From: Paracidovorax avenae ATCC 19860
GTDB lineage: Bacteria; Pseudomonadota; Gammaproteobacteria; Burkholderiales; Burkholderiaceae_C
Assembly (NCBI RefSeq): GCF_000176855.2
Contig: NC_015138.1
Span: forward strand, 3,410,001-3,474,000
DNA length: 64,000 nucleotides
Reading direction: 5' to 3'
The position numbers and the translations under genes are program-made. Positions 26,520 through 36,750 of this stretch are shown piece after piece (the stretch's first letter is position 1; each line of letters starts with the position of its first letter). The notes below the pieces were generated by a model. It saw only the letters and a program-made list of their open reading frames with translations, was not told the DNA's origin and searched no databases.

Positions 26520-29500
26520 ATGGCCCAGTTCTTCATCAACCGGCCCATCTTCGCGTGGGTCATCGCCATCGTCATCATGCTCGCGGGCGCGATGTCGATC
26601 CGCAACCTGCCGCTGGAGCAGTACCCCGACATCGCGCCGCCGCGCGTGTCCATCAGCGCCACCTACACCGGCGCCTCGGCCAAGACGGTGGAGGAATCGG
26701 TCACGCAGGTGATCGAGCAGCAGCTCAAGGGGCTGGACAACCTCATCTACATGGGCTCGACCAGCGATGCCTCGGGCAACTCGCGCACCACGCTCACCTT
26801 CAATGCCGGCACCAACATCGACGTGGCCCAGGTGCAGGTGCAGAACAAGCTGCAGCAGGCCATGTCGCGCCTGCCCCCGGCAGTACAGAGCCGCGGCGTC
26901 ACCGTTACCAAGGGCGGCAACGACTACCTGATGATCGTCACCTTCACCTCGCCCGACCCGTCGGTGACGCAGGTGGACATCGGCGACTACATCTCCAGCA
27001 ACCTGGTGGACGTCATCAGCCGCATCGACGGCGTGGGCGACGTGGCCACGCTGGGCACGGGCTATGCCATGCGCGTGTGGATGGACCCGGCCAGGCTCGA
27101 GAAATACGCGCTCATGCCCTCCGACGTGGGCAACGCGCTGAACGCGCAGAACGCGCAGGTCTCGGCCGGGCAGCTGGGCGCCCTGCCCGCCGTGGGCCAG
27201 CAGCAGCTCAACGCCACCATCACCGCGCGCAGCAAGCTGCAGAGCCGCGAGGAGTTCGAGAACATCGTGCTGAAGGTCGCCACCGACGGCTCGATCGTGC
27301 GCCTGAAGGACGTGGCCCGCATCGAGCTGGGCGCGGACAACCTCACCATCACCTCGCGCCTGAACGGCCAGCCCGGTGCGGGCATGGGCGTGGTGCTGGC
27401 GGACGGCGCCAACGCCATGGCGGTGGCCGAGGCGGTGAACGCCAAGGTCGCCGAGCTGCGGCCCTTCTTCCCCTACCAGCTCAAGCCCTTCACGAGCTAC
27501 GACACCACCCCCTTCGTGGAAGCCTCCATCGAAGAGGTCATCAAGGCGCTGGTGGAGGCCATGGCGCTCGTGGTGCTGGTGATGTACCTCTTCCTGCAGA
27601 ACTTCCGCGCCACGCTGATCCCGGCCATCGCCGTGCCGGTGGTGCTGCTGGGTACGTTCGGCGTGCTGTCGGCCGCGGGCTACTCCATCAACACGCTCAC
27701 CATGTTCGGCATGGTGCTGGCCATCGGCCTGCTGGTGGACGACGCCATCGTGGTGGTGGAGAACGTCGAGCGCGTGATGAGCGAGGAAGGCCTGCCGCCC
27801 AAGGAAGCCACCCGCAAGTCCATGGCCGAGATCACGCCGGCCCTGGTGGGCATCGCGCTCACGCTGTCGGCGGTGTTCATTCCCATGGCCTTCTTCGGCG
27901 GCTCCACGGGCGTGATCTACCGGCAGTTCTCCATCACCATCGTCTCGGCCATGGTGCTGTCGGTGCTGGTGGCCCTGACGCTCACGCCCGCCCTGTGCGC
28001 CACGCTGCTCAAGCCGATACCGAAAGGCGCGCACAGCCCGCACGGCGGCGCACCGCGGCGCGGCCCGCTGGGCTGGGTGGACCGGTTCTTCACGGGCTTC
28101 AACCACCGCTTCGACCGCACGGCCGACGGCTACCAGCGCGGCGTGGGCCGCATCGTGCGCCGGGGCGGCCGCATGATGCTGGTCTACGCGCTCATCGTGG
28201 GCGGCATGGCGGTGCTGTTCATGCGCCTGCCCACCTCCTTCCTGCCCAATGAGGACCAGGGCGCGGTGCAGGTGCAGATCACGCTGCCGGCGGGCTCGTC
28301 CAACACGCGCCTGCAGGCCGTGATGGCCGAGGTGCAGAAGTACTTCGCGGCACAGCCCGACGTGGTGAGCTTCAACTCCATCACCGGCGCCAACGGCGAC
28401 CAGAGTTCCGCGCGCGGCTTCGTGCGGCTGAAGGACTGGAGCGAGCGCCCGCGGCCCGAGCAGAGCGCCGATGCGATCGCCCGCAAGGCCACGCGCGACC
28501 TGCGCCGGATCCGCGATGCGCGCATCTTCGTGGTGCTGCCGCCGGCTGTGCGCGGCCTGGGGGCCAACGCGGGCTTCAACTTCCAGCTCAAGGACCTGAA
28601 CGGCCTGGGGCACGAGGCGCTGGTGGCGGCGCGCGACAAGGTGCTGCAGCTCGCCCGCGACCGCCACGAGGTCTCCAACCTGCGCGCCAACAACCCCGAC
28701 GACACCTCCCAGCTGGGCGTGACCATCGACGATGCCAAGGCCGGGGCCCTGGGCCTGGCCACCGCGGACATCAACAGCACGCTCTCCAGCGCCATCGGCG
28801 GCACCTACGTGAACGACTTCCTGAACAAGGGCCGCGTCAAGCGCGTGTACATGCAGGGCGACGCGCCCTTCCGCATGCTGCCGCAGGACATCGGCCCCTG
28901 GACGGTGCGCAACAACCAGGGCCAGATGGTGCCCTTCTCGGCCTTCTCCAGCACCTACTGGACCTACGGCTCGCCCCAGCTGCAACGCTACAACGGCAGC
29001 CCCAGCTATGAGTTCGTGGGCGATGCGGCGCCGGGCGTCAGCTCCGGCGCGGCCATGGGCGCGATCGACGAGATCATGAAGCAGATGCCCCCGGGCATCG
29101 GCTACGAATGGACGGGCGCCTCCTACCAGGAGCGGCTATCGGGCTCGCAGGCGCCGCTGCTGTACGCGATCTCCATCCTGTTCGTGTTCCTGTGCCTGGC
29201 CGCGCTGTACGAGAGCTGGTCGGTGCCGTTCTCGGTGATCCTGGTGGTGCCCCTGGGCATCGTCGGGGCCCTGCTGGGCATCGGCATCCGCGGAATGTCG
29301 AACGACGTGTACTTCCAGGTGGGGCTGCTGACCACCGTGGGGCTCGCCTCCAAGAACGCCATCCTGATCGTGGAATTCGCCACCCAGCTGCAGGCGGCCG
29401 GGCGCAGCGTGATCGACGCCACGCTCGAGGCCGTGCGGCTGCGGCTGCGCCCCATCCTGATGACCTCGCTGGCCTTCGGCTTCGGCGTGCTGCCGCTGGC

Positions 29501-29729
29501 CATCGGCACCGGTGCGGGCGCGGGGGGCCGCCAGGCCATCGGCACCGCGGTGCTGGGCGGCATGGTGGCGGCCACCGTGCTCGGCGTATTCTTCGTTCCC
29601 GTGTTCTTCGTGCTGATCCGCGGCTTCTTCGCCCGGCGTGGTGCGCAGGCCGCGCCCGCCGCGGAGCATCCGCCTGCGGGCACCGGCGGCACCCCGCCCT
29701 CCAGCCCTGCCCCCGGAGCCTCCGCATGA
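26520..29729 (+). CDS. RND efflux transporter permease (AcrB/MexB, HAE1 family)
   Basis: 1069 residues. Twelve membrane segments with two large periplasmic loops; starts [17 protein letters not shown]. The proton-relay segment [18 protein letters not shown] carries the Asp-Asp pair, and [10 protein letters not shown] marks TM10. Of the hydrophobe-amphiphile efflux type, it expels drugs or toxic organics in exchange for protons. It starts 17 bp after the adaptor gene, and its stop overlaps the channel gene start. Confidence 0.95.
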   Translation: MAQFFINRPIFAWVIAIVIMLAGAMSIRNLPLEQYPDIAPPRVSISATYTGASAKTVEESVTQVIEQQLKGLDNLIYMGSTSDASGNSRTTLTFNAGTNIDVAQVQVQNKLQQAMSRLPPAVQSRGVTVTKGGNDYLMIVTFTSPDPSVTQVDIGDYISSNLVDVISRIDGVGDVATLGTGYAMRVWMDPARLEKYALMPSDVGNALNAQNAQVSAGQLGALPAVGQQQLNATITARSKLQSREEFENIVLKVATDGSIVRLKDVARIELGADNLTITSRLNGQPGAGMGVVLADGANAMAVAEAVNAKVAELRPFFPYQLKPFTSYDTTPFVEASIEEVIKALVEAMALVVLVMYLFLQNFRATLIPAIAVPVVLLGTFGVLSAAGYSINTLTMFGMVLAIGLLVDDAIVVVENVERVMSEEGLPPKEATRKSMAEITPALVGIALTLSAVFIPMAFFGGSTGVIYRQFSITIVSAMVLSVLVALTLTPALCATLLKPIPKGAHSPHGGAPRRGPLGWVDRFFTGFNHRFDRTADGYQRGVGRIVRRGGRMMLVYALIVGGMAVLFMRLPTSFLPNEDQGAVQVQITLPAGSSNTRLQAVMAEVQKYFAAQPDVVSFNSITGANGDQSSARGFVRLKDWSERPRPEQSADAIARKATRDLRRIRDARIFVVLPPAVRGLGANAGFNFQLKDLNGLGHEALVAARDKVLQLARDRHEVSNLRANNPDDTSQLGVTIDDAKAGALGLATADINSTLSSAIGGTYVNDFLNKGRVKRVYMQGDAPFRMLPQDIGPWTVRNNQGQMVPFSAFSSTYWTYGSPQLQRYNGSPSYEFVGDAAPGVSSGAAMGAIDEIMKQMPPGIGYEWTGASYQERLSGSQAPLLYAISILFVFLCLAALYESWSVPFSVILVVPLGIVGALLGIGIRGMSNDVYFQVGLLTTVGLASKNAILIVEFATQLQAAGRSVIDATLEAVRLRLRPILMTSLAFGFGVLPLAIGTGAGAGGRQAIGTAVLGGMVAATVLGVFFVPVFFVLIRGFFARRGAQAAPAAEHPPAGTGGTPPSSPAPGASA

Positions 29730-31300
29730 CGCGCGTGCCCTTCGCCCCCCTCCTTCCCCGCCCGCGCCTCGCCATCGGGGCGGCCCTGGCCGCCGCGCTG
29801 CTCGCGGCGGGCTGCACCAACCTCGCGCCACCCTTCTGGAAGCCCGCGCTGCCCGTGCCGGAGGAGGTCGGCACCCCGTCCACCCGCGGCACCGACAGCG
29901 TGACGATGACAGGCGTGGTGGACATCGGCCTGGGCCCCTGGGAGTCGTTCATCACGGAGCCGCGGCTGCGCGGCGTGATCACGCAATCGCTCGAAGCCAA
30001 CCGCGACCTGCGCATGGCGGTGCTGGCCATCGAGCGCGCCCGGGCCCAGTACGGCGTGAGCCGCGCGGACCTCTTCCCCACCGTGGCCGCCACGGGTGCG
30101 GGCACGCGTGCGCGCACGGCCGACGACCTCACCGCCGCCGGCCGCGCCAACACCACCTCGCAGTACAGCGCCCAGATCGGGTTCACGAGCTACGAGATCG
30201 ACTTCTTCGGGCGGATCCGCAACCTCAACGATGCCGCGCTGCAGGAGTTCCTGCGCGTGGGCGACAACGCACGCAGCGTGCGCCTGAGCCTGGTGTCCGA
30301 CGTGGCCGGCGCCTGGCTCACGCTCGACGCCGACGCGCGCCGCCTGCTGCTCGCGCGCGAGACGCTGCGCACCCGATCGCAGTCGCTCGCCCTCGCGCGG
30401 CGCAGCTATGAACAGGGCGCCACCTCGGGCCTCACGCTCACGCAGACGCAGGCGACGGTCGATACGGCGCGCGCCGACCTCGCCAGCGCCGCCACCCAGC
30501 TCGCCAAGGACCGCAACGCGCTCCACCTGCTGGCAGGACGCCCCGTGGACGATGCCCTGCTGCCGCCCGCAGCCGTGGAGGCGCTGGCGCCGCCGCCTGC
30601 AGAGACCGGGGCCTCCGCGCCGGGCGGCGACCGCGCCGGCAGCCCCGATCCGGCGCGCTGGCAGCGGCCCACGGTGTCGGTGGCGCAGGCCCTGGCGGTG
30701 CCCGCGGGCTCGCTGCCGTCCTCGGCACTGCTGCGCCGCCCGGATGTGCAGGCGGCCGAGCGCTCGCTGCGGGGTTCGTTCGCCAATATCGGCGCGGCGC
30801 GCGCCGCGTTCTTCCCCTCCATCACGCTCACCACCAGCGTGGGCACGGCGAGCAATGAGCTATCGGGCCTCTTCGGCGCGGGCAACGGCATCTGGAGCTT
30901 CGCGCCGCAGATCCGCCTGCCGATCTTCGACGGCGGACGCAACCAGGCCAACCTGCGCGTGGCCGAGGTCGCGCAGGAAACCGCCCTCGCCCAGTACGAG
31001 AAGACCGTGCAGGCGGCCTTCCGCGAGGCGGCGGATGCACTGGCCGAGCGCGCCACGCTGCAGGAGCGCCTGCAGGCGCAGCAATCCCTCGTGGACTCCA
31101 GCCAGCGCGCGCTCGACCTGACCCTCGCGCGGTGGCGGCTGGGCGCCGACAGCTACCTGGCCGTGCTGGATGCGCAGCGCTCGCTCTACACCGCGCAGCA
31201 GGGGCTGATCGGCGTGCAACTGGCCGACCAGTCCAACCGGGTCACGCTCTACAAGGTACTCGGCGGATGGGGCGGGGAGCCGGACGCCGGCAAGCCGTGA
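29726..31300 (+). CDS. Outer-membrane efflux channel lipoprotein (OprM/NodT family)
   Basis: 524 residues from ATG 29726, overlapping the pump stop (ATGA). Signal peptide with lipobox LLAAGC (Cys about 31). Two outer-membrane-efflux repeats follow, e.g. [16 protein letters not shown] and [20 protein letters not shown], as in OprM. It completes the tripartite pump. The gene ends 11 bp before the convergent cheD stop. Confidence 0.93.
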   Translation: MTRVPFAPLLPRPRLAIGAALAAALLAAGCTNLAPPFWKPALPVPEEVGTPSTRGTDSVTMTGVVDIGLGPWESFITEPRLRGVITQSLEANRDLRMAVLAIERARAQYGVSRADLFPTVAATGAGTRARTADDLTAAGRANTTSQYSAQIGFTSYEIDFFGRIRNLNDAALQEFLRVGDNARSVRLSLVSDVAGAWLTLDADARRLLLARETLRTRSQSLALARRSYEQGATSGLTLTQTQATVDTARADLASAATQLAKDRNALHLLAGRPVDDALLPPAAVEALAPPPAETGASAPGGDRAGSPDPARWQRPTVSVAQALAVPAGSLPSSALLRRPDVQAAERSLRGSFANIGAARAAFFPSITLTTSVGTASNELSGLFGAGNGIWSFAPQIRLPIFDGGRNQANLRVAEVAQETALAQYEKTVQAAFREAADALAERATLQERLQAQQSLVDSSQRALDLTLARWRLGADSYLAVLDAQRSLYTAQQGLIGVQLADQSNRVTLYKVLGGWGGEPDAGKP

Positions 31301-31310
31301 CGGCGCCCTT

Positions 31311-31790
31311 TCAAGGTGCCGCGACGCGGATGACGCTGACGATCGCCGCGGCGCAGTCCAGGCGCATCTGGCGGGCGCACGTGCCGCCGGTGTCGCTCGA
31401 ACGCACGGCGATGCCCCGGGCCTCCAGCAGGCGCAGCGCGGCCTCGGTATTGAGCGCCCCGACCGGCGGTACGCGCCCGGCGCCGGCAGCGCCCTCCCGC
31501 ATGCTGGCGCCGCCCGCCAGGTGGGCCTCGATCTGCACGCAATCCCCTGGCCCGGCCTGCAGGCGCTGCAGCATCGCCTCCACGGCCTGGTCCACATAGC
31601 GCGCCCCGCCCGGCGGGTATGGTGCGGGCGCGCAGGGCAGCAGGCAGTGCGCCATGGCGTAGAGGCCACGGGACTTCCAGAGCAGCGCGATGCCGACGCA
31701 CGAACCCAGCGTGGCCTTGAGCAGCTCGGGGCTGCGCCCCAGGGCCAGCTCGCCCATGCGCACATGGACCTGCTCGGCGCGATACGTCAT
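31311..31790 (-). CDS. cheD: Chemoreceptor glutamine deamidase CheD
   Basis: 159 residues. The catalytic Cys is in ATLGSCVGIAL, the His in AMAHCLLP and the Thr/Ser segment follows. CheD deamidates Gln residues of MCPs and can bind CheC/CheX-type phosphatases. Its ATG overlaps the cheR stop (TCAT on the plus strand). Last gene of a leftward four-gene operon. Confidence 0.92.
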   Translation of the reverse strand: MTYRAEQVHVRMGELALGRSPELLKATLGSCVGIALLWKSRGLYAMAHCLLPCAPAPYPPGGARYVDQAVEAMLQRLQAGPGDCVQIEAHLAGGASMREGAAGAGRVPPVGALNTEAALRLLEARGIAVRSSDTGGTCARQMRLDCAAAIVSVIRVAAP

Positions 31791-32614
31791 GCCGCTGCTC
31801 TCTCGTAGATCTGCGGCTGCACGAACTGGAACGGCACGTTCAAGGACGTCAGCGATTCCGACTCGCCGATCACCAGCTTCCCCTGCCGGCGCAGCGACGG
31901 CGCGAGGTGGTGGACAACGCGGCGGATGTCGTCGGCAGTGAAGTAGATCAGCACGTTGCGCAGGAACACCACGTCGAAGCGGTCCTGCCACGGTACCGGC
32001 TCCATCAGGTTGTGCGGCTCGAAGGCGATGCAGCGCCGCACGGCGTCTTCCAGCATGAACTGCCCGGGCCGCCGGGCGGCGTCGTAGCGCTCGAAGATCT
32101 CGGGGTGGCCCGCCCGGAACGCCGCCACGGAAGACCCGGAGTACCGGCCCGCGCGCGCATGCGCCAGCACGTCGGTGCTGATGTCCGTGCCCAGGATCTC
32201 GTAGGAGAACCCGGGCTGCTGGCGGCGCACCTCCTCGCAGCAGATCGCGATCGTGCAGGCCTCCTCGCCGGTGGAGGCCGCGGCCGACCACACCCGCAGC
32301 GGCCGTTCCCGCTCCTCCCGGGCCCACCCTGGCAGGAACACGTCGCGGAAGTACTGCCAGACCTTGGGCGTGCGGAAGAAGGAGGTCTGGTGGGTCGTCA
32401 CCGCATCGACGAAGGGCTGGCGCTCGTCCTCGTTGCGGTCCAGGTGCTCCACGTACCCGGCATAGGAATCGATGCCCAGGTGGCGCATGCGCGGGCGCAG
32501 CCGGGCCTGCAGCATGGTCTTCTTGGCCTCGACCATGTGGATGCCGGTGTGCCCGCGCACCCGCTGCAGCAGCCGCAGCAGGGTCGCGCCGTCCATGTCG
32601 CCGAACTCAGGCAT
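31787..32614 (-). CDS. cheR: Chemotaxis protein methyltransferase CheR
   Basis: 275 residues from the ATG at 32614. N-terminal helical domain, then the SAM-binding domain with RVWSAAASTGEEACTIAI, ILGTDIS and FDVVFLRNVLIYF, all characteristic of CheR. It methylates Glu residues of MCPs. It overlaps the CheW gene upstream by eight bases and cheD downstream by four. No cheB gene lies in the operon. Confidence 0.94.
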   Translation of the reverse strand: MPEFGDMDGATLLRLLQRVRGHTGIHMVEAKKTMLQARLRPRMRHLGIDSYAGYVEHLDRNEDERQPFVDAVTTHQTSFFRTPKVWQYFRDVFLPGWAREERERPLRVWSAAASTGEEACTIAICCEEVRRQQPGFSYEILGTDISTDVLAHARAGRYSGSSVAAFRAGHPEIFERYDAARRPGQFMLEDAVRRCIAFEPHNLMEPVPWQDRFDVVFLRNVLIYFTADDIRRVVHHLAPSLRRQGKLVIGESESLTSLNVPFQFVQPQIYERAAA

Positions 32615-34130
32615 CGGCCATCTCGGCCTCCAGCTCGCCGATGGACGCGAAGATGCGGGCCGCATCCAGCGTCAGCACATGCGTGGGCGTGCTGCCCTCG
32701 CCCTGGGTTTCGAGCACCTCGGAGACGTGGTGGCGCGTCCGGGGCGTCAGGGCATTGCGCATCAGCGAGGGAATGGGGTACTTGCCCGCGGCGTCGATGT
32801 GCACGATGCTGCGTACCCGGTCCACCTGCAGCCCCAGCAGGGTGTCGCCCTGCTGGAGCACCACCACCTTCGGCTCGAGCACATCGTCGGGTCCGGGCTC
32901 GCCCAGCTGGTAATAGCGGCGGATGTCCACCACCGTCACCAGCTTGCCGCGCAGGTTGTACATGCCCGAGACGAATTCCGGCGCGCCCGGCACGGGGATC
33001 AGCCCGTCGCCGCAATCGATGATTTCCCGCACGTCCTGCATCGGCAGGCCGAACGCCTGCCGGGAGTCGAACCACAGGAAGGTCTGGCGCACGCCCGCCT
33101 GCCGCGAGGAAGCATGCGCCTTGCGGTCCCGCGAAGCGAACAGGCTGCTGTGCTGGCCGGAGATGCGGCCGATCTCGCCGTGGTCCAGCACCCCCTGGCT
33201 GTCGAGCAGGAACACGTGGCCCCGCTCGCCCAGGTCCAGGCACCCGGCGAACATGCTGGCGCGGTGGCGCGTCAGCACGGGCACGTGCATCACGTCGTCC
33301 TCGGAATAGGCGACGATCGCCTCGACGCTGTCCACCAGCAGCCCCACGTGCATCGCTCCGGCCTGGAGCACGACGATCCGCTGCTCGGCGGTATCTTCAC
33401 CCTCCGTGCCGGCACCGGTCTGCAGCAGGTCCCCGAAGCGCACCACCGGGACCACGTTGTCCCGGATGTGCATCACGCCCGCGCACAGCGCGTCCTGCAC
33501 CGGGGAGCGTTCGATGCCCCGGGCCTGCACGATCTCGTGCACCCCGTGGATGCCGAAGCCCAGCAGCAGGTCCCCCACCCGGAAGGTGATGCAGCGGGTG
33601 CGGTTGCGCTTGGCCCGGGAAGCGTCACCCTCTCCCGCGGCCATGCCGGCACGGGGCACGTTCTCGATCGCCACCAGCCGGTCGAGATCGAGCACGCGCA
33701 CCAGATCGCCACCGATCTTGAGCACGCCTGCCACCACGCGGTGGGTGGATTGGTCCTGGTAGCCGAACAGTGCCTGCTCGTCGCCGCGGGGGCGCATCAC
33801 GCGCCGGGTGTCGTCGAATAGCAGCCCCAGGCGGACTCCGCGGTGCTGGACGATCACCACCTTGGCAGCCGCGGGGTCATCGGCAGCGCCCAGCCCCAGC
33901 AGGCGGCGCATGTCGAGCATGGGCACGATGGTGCCGCGCAGGTTGAAGACGCCCACCACGAAGTCGGGCGCCAGCGGCATGGCGACGATCCTGCCGGGCA
34001 GGTTGACGGCCTCCTGCACGTGCCGGACGTCGATGGCGAACTCTTCGTCGCCCAGCGTGAAGGAGGCATAGACCGCGGCCTGCCCGGCGGGGGCCGGCAG
34101 CACAGGCGCGGTGGCTTGCGGATGGCTCAA
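32607..34130 (-). CDS. Triple CheW-domain coupling protein
   Basis: 507 residues consisting of three consecutive CheW domains (about 20-160, 180-330, 350-490). Each has the motif pattern of CheW: FAIDVRHVQEAV...GVFNLRGTIVPMLDMRRLLG, then GFGIHGVHEIVQ...VMHIRDNVVPVVRFGDLL, then FGLPMQDVREII...GMYNLRGKLVTVVDIRRYY. CheW normally has one domain of about 150 residues. A triple protein could bridge several receptors or kinases. No receiver domain is present, so it is not CheV. Confidence 0.88.
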   Translation of the reverse strand: MSHPQATAPVLPAPAGQAAVYASFTLGDEEFAIDVRHVQEAVNLPGRIVAMPLAPDFVVGVFNLRGTIVPMLDMRRLLGLGAADDPAAAKVVIVQHRGVRLGLLFDDTRRVMRPRGDEQALFGYQDQSTHRVVAGVLKIGGDLVRVLDLDRLVAIENVPRAGMAAGEGDASRAKRNRTRCITFRVGDLLLGFGIHGVHEIVQARGIERSPVQDALCAGVMHIRDNVVPVVRFGDLLQTGAGTEGEDTAEQRIVVLQAGAMHVGLLVDSVEAIVAYSEDDVMHVPVLTRHRASMFAGCLDLGERGHVFLLDSQGVLDHGEIGRISGQHSSLFASRDRKAHASSRQAGVRQTFLWFDSRQAFGLPMQDVREIIDCGDGLIPVPGAPEFVSGMYNLRGKLVTVVDIRRYYQLGEPGPDDVLEPKVVVLQQGDTLLGLQVDRVRSIVHIDAAGKYPIPSLMRNALTPRTRHHVSEVLETQGEGSTPTHVLTLDAARIFASIGELEAEMADA

Positions 34131-34154
34131 GGCGGCTCTCCTGTGCCGGGCGGA

Positions 34155-35816
34155 TCAGCCCTTGGCCTTGAAGTCGGCGAAGGCCGCGGCCAGCTGCTGC
34201 GCGCCGCCGTCGAGATCGCGGCACGCCATGTCGATCCCTTCGGAAGCGGAGGCCGACTTCTCGGTTTCCTCGGCGATGTGCTGGATGGCGTCGCCGATCA
34301 TCTTGACCGCGCCGAGCTGCTCCTCCGCGGCACTGGACACTTCGGAAATCGCCTGGCCGGTCTGGCGGATGCTCTTGACGATCTTCGTGAAGGCATCGCC
34401 GGCCTGCCTGGATACGTCGCTGCCCTGGACGATGAGCTTCACCGAGCCGTTGATGAGCTTGGAGATTTCCTTCGTCGCCTGCGACGAGCGCTCGGCCAGC
34501 TTGCGCACCTCGTCGGCCACCACGGAAAAGCCGAGCCCGTGCTCGCCCGCGCGGGCGGCCTCGATGGCCGCGTTGAACGCCAGCATGTTCGTCTGGCTCG
34601 CGATCTCGCTGATGACCTTGACGATCTCCGACATGTCTTCCGATGAGCGGCCGAGCACTTCCATCGACTCGATCGCCTTGTTGATCGCCTGGGCGCCCTG
34701 CTCCGCCTCTTCCTGCGTATGGCGCGCGACGGCATCCGTGCCCTTCGCGTTCTGGGCGATGGAGTGGATCGACGCCGTGAGCTCCTCGATCGAGGCATTC
34801 ATTTCCTCGGTGGTCGCGCACAGGGCCTGGGCACCGGTCGCCACCGCGCCCGACTTGCCGAGGATGCCGCGGGTCTGCTCCGACAGGCTTCCGACCAGGG
34901 AGCCGATGGACTTGTCGAGGTCCTCGGCCCGCCGCTTCTCTTCATGGATGTCCTTGAGCGACCCGGCCACGCGCAGCGGGTTGCCTTCCGCATCGCGCAG
35001 CGTGGTGCCGCGGGCGCGGAACCAGCGGTATTCGCCCGAGCGCACCTTGCAGCGGTACTCGAGGTCGTAAGGCGTCTTGCCCGTCTTGTCCATCAGGTGG
35101 GCAGCGAAGGCCTCGAACGTCGGGTCCTTGTCGTCGGGGTGCAGCAGCGAGCCCCAGCTGTCGAGCACGTTCGGGAAGTCGGTCTCGTCCTGGTAGCCCA
35201 GCAGCTTGCGGAACTGGTCGGACCACCAGAACGGCGTCTGCGGCTGCACATTGCCGTCGGCCGGGTACGCCATGTCCCACAGGCCTTCGCTGGCGCTCTG
35301 GTTCACCAGGTCGAAGCGGATCAGCGCGCTGTCCAGTTCTTCCTTCTGCTTCTTTTCTTCGGTGATGTCCTTGAGGGACCCGGCCACGCGCAGCGGGTTG
35401 CCTTCCGCATCGCGCAGCGTCGTGCCGCGGGCGCGGAACCAGCGGTACTCGCCCGAGCGCACCTTGCAGCGGTACTCGAGGTCATAGGGCGTCTTGCCCG
35501 TCTTGTCCGTCAGGTGGGCAGCGAAGGCGTCGAAGGTCGGGCCGCTGTCCTCGGGGTGCAGCAGCGATCCCCAGCTGTCGAGCACGTTCGGGAAGTCGGT
35601 CTCGTTCTGGTAGCCCAGCAGCTTGCGAAACTGATCCGACCACCAGAACGGCGTGCTCGGCTCCACATTGCCATTGGCCGGGTAGCGCATGTCCCAGAGG
35701 CCTTCACTGGCGCTCTGGTTCACCAGATCGAAACGGGTGAGGGCTTCAGCCAGTTCCTGCTCGAGCGTGGAAGGCGGCTGCGAGGAGTTGGCGGCGGTCG
35801 TGGGCAGATCGGACAT
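34155..35816 (-). CDS. Soluble MCP with two nearly identical PAS domains
   Basis: 553 residues from the ATG at 35816. Two PAS-PAC units (residues about 25-163 and 164-300) are almost identical, sharing [25 protein letters not shown] and [21 protein letters not shown] short MCP domain follows with [20 protein letters not shown] and [20 protein letters not shown]. No membrane segment exists, so it is a cytoplasmic receptor. First gene of the cheD-cheR-CheW operon and its probable methylation target. The PAS ligand is not known. Confidence 0.9.
   Translation of the reverse strand: MSDLPTTAANSSQPPSTLEQELAEALTRFDLVNQSASEGLWDMRYPANGNVEPSTPFWWSDQFRKLLGYQNETDFPNVLDSWGSLLHPEDSGPTFDAFAAHLTDKTGKTPYDLEYRCKVRSGEYRWFRARGTTLRDAEGNPLRVAGSLKDITEEKKQKEELDSALIRFDLVNQSASEGLWDMAYPADGNVQPQTPFWWSDQFRKLLGYQDETDFPNVLDSWGSLLHPDDKDPTFEAFAAHLMDKTGKTPYDLEYRCKVRSGEYRWFRARGTTLRDAEGNPLRVAGSLKDIHEEKRRAEDLDKSIGSLVGSLSEQTRGILGKSGAVATGAQALCATTEEMNASIEELTASIHSIAQNAKGTDAVARHTQEEAEQGAQAINKAIESMEVLGRSSEDMSEIVKVISEIASQTNMLAFNAAIEAARAGEHGLGFSVVADEVRKLAERSSQATKEISKLINGSVKLIVQGSDVSRQAGDAFTKIVKSIRQTGQAISEVSSAAEEQLGAVKMIGDAIQHIAEETEKSASASEGIDMACRDLDGGAQQLAAAFADFKAKG
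34911..35744 (-). repeat. Tandem 417-bp duplication encoding the two PAS units
   Basis: Two direct copies (35744-35328 and 35327-34911 on the coding strand) with a period of 139 codons. They match at nearly all positions, including many synonymous sites, in the stretch encoding the PAC half, which points to recent duplication or gene conversion. Confidence 0.85.
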
Positions 35817-35837
35817 GGAATTTTCGTGATCGGGTAT

Positions 35838-35865
35838 TGACAAATTCCCACGCAAAGGTTTGTCA
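35838..35865. promoter_or_regulatory. TGACAAA-N14-TTTGTCA inverted repeat upstream of the MCP gene
   Basis: Seven-base perfect arms, 22 bp before the receptor start. Position suits an operator or promoter-overlapping site. The cognate regulator is unknown. Confidence 0.35.
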
Positions 35866-36008
35866 TTTTTGCGACATTGACCTGCATGGCACGCTTCCCG
35901 CGACGGGAAGAGCCGGCAATATCTCACAAATTGCTACAAGTGATTGCAGAATGGGTATTTGTCCTACACCCCCGCCAAGCGCCCCCCAGCGGCCAGTGCC
36001 GATGGTGC

Positions 36009-36446
36009 TCAGGTATCCAGGGGCAGCAGCGTCACTTCCATCGCATCGTCCAGCCATGCCATGACGGGTTCGCCGGCTTCGTCGGCCACCCCCTGTCCGA
36101 AGAACTGCGACGCGCAGAGCACCTCCACGTCGATGCCCTCCAGGCTGTGGCGGGCGATCACCGCGCCGATGCAGGCCGCTCGCGCCCGCTCCACGATGCC
36201 CCAGACGATGGCCGTGCCGGCTGCGCACTGCATGCTGGCCAGCAGCGCCTCGGACCGCGCTCCGTCGGCGGACTTGTCCGCCAGCCAGGGCAGTTGCCCC
36301 GCCAACCGGGGATCGCACAGCAGTACCTCCAGCAGTTCGCGAGCCTTGGCGGGCTGCAGGGGCACGACGACGAAGCGCTCGGTATCGAAGCGCGGCGGGT
36401 GGGCGGGCAGCATGCCCATTTGCGCGGTGGCGTTCTGCAGGCCCAT
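36009..36446 (-). CDS. GNAT-like N-acetyltransferase family protein
   Basis: 145 residues from the ATG at 36446, with GGAG at suitable spacing; upstream in-frame ATGs exist. RFDTERFVVVPLQPAKARELL resembles the first strand and helix of RimJ/RimL-type GNATs, and IVWGIVERARAACIGAVIAR resembles the central strands, but the acetyl-CoA pyrophosphate loop (R/Q-x-x-G-x-G/A) is not clearly present. Calling it an active acetyltransferase is tentative. Divergent from nirB across the regulatory region. Confidence 0.55.
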   Translation of the reverse strand: MGLQNATAQMGMLPAHPPRFDTERFVVVPLQPAKARELLEVLLCDPRLAGQLPWLADKSADGARSEALLASMQCAAGTAIVWGIVERARAACIGAVIARHSLEGIDVEVLCASQFFGQGVADEAGEPVMAWLDDAMEVTLLPLDT

Positions 36447-36561
36447 GGGGAGCTCCAGGAAATATCGATGCCGCGCAGCATCGCCCCCCGCCATGGCGTT
36501 CGCACGCCCCGCTCCGAAGTGCCGTGCCGGCACGCGAACGGCCCCGTGCGGCCTGCCCGCA

Positions 36562-36583
36562 TGCACCAGTGCGGGGCGGTGCA
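36562..36583. promoter_or_regulatory. Candidate NtrC-like enhancer half-sites (TGCACC / GGTGCA)
   Basis: TGCACCA (36562-36568) and GGTGCA (36578-36583) are NtrC-type half sites in inverted orientation, but the spacer is 10 rather than 5 bases. They lie about 180 bp before the predicted sigma-54 start point, a usual enhancer distance. The odd spacing keeps this tentative. Confidence 0.35.
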
Positions 36584-36622
36584 CCGAAGCGGTTCACGCC
36601 CGCATGCCACGTCGCAATCAAG

Positions 36623-36641
36623 CGTTATGGATTCCATAACG
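36623..36641. promoter_or_regulatory. 19-bp palindrome CGTTATGG-ATT-CCATAACG
   Basis: Perfect 8-bp arms around ATT, between the divergent GNAT-like gene and nirB, about 110-130 bp before the predicted nirB start point. It contains a T-N11-A core and could bind a LysR- or GntR-type regulator. No regulator gene lies next to it. Confidence 0.5.
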
Positions 36642-36727
36642 AAAACCATGCAAATTGCAGTAGCCCGCGCAGTAGATTCGCTGGACGCCCTCCCGACCGT
36701 ACCCGCACGCCGATGGTGCCCGCATCC

Positions 36728-36743
36728 TGGCACGCGCATTGCA
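36728..36743 (+). promoter_or_regulatory. Sigma-54 promoter of nirBD
   Basis: TGGCACGCGCATTGCA matches the sigma-54 consensus (TGGCACG-N4-TTGCA) without mismatch, with GG and GC exactly 12 bases apart. The start point is predicted at about 36754, the first base of the P1 hairpin core. It indicates activation by an enhancer-binding protein such as NtrC under nitrogen limitation. Confidence 0.85.
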
Positions 36744-36750
36744 ACAGGCT

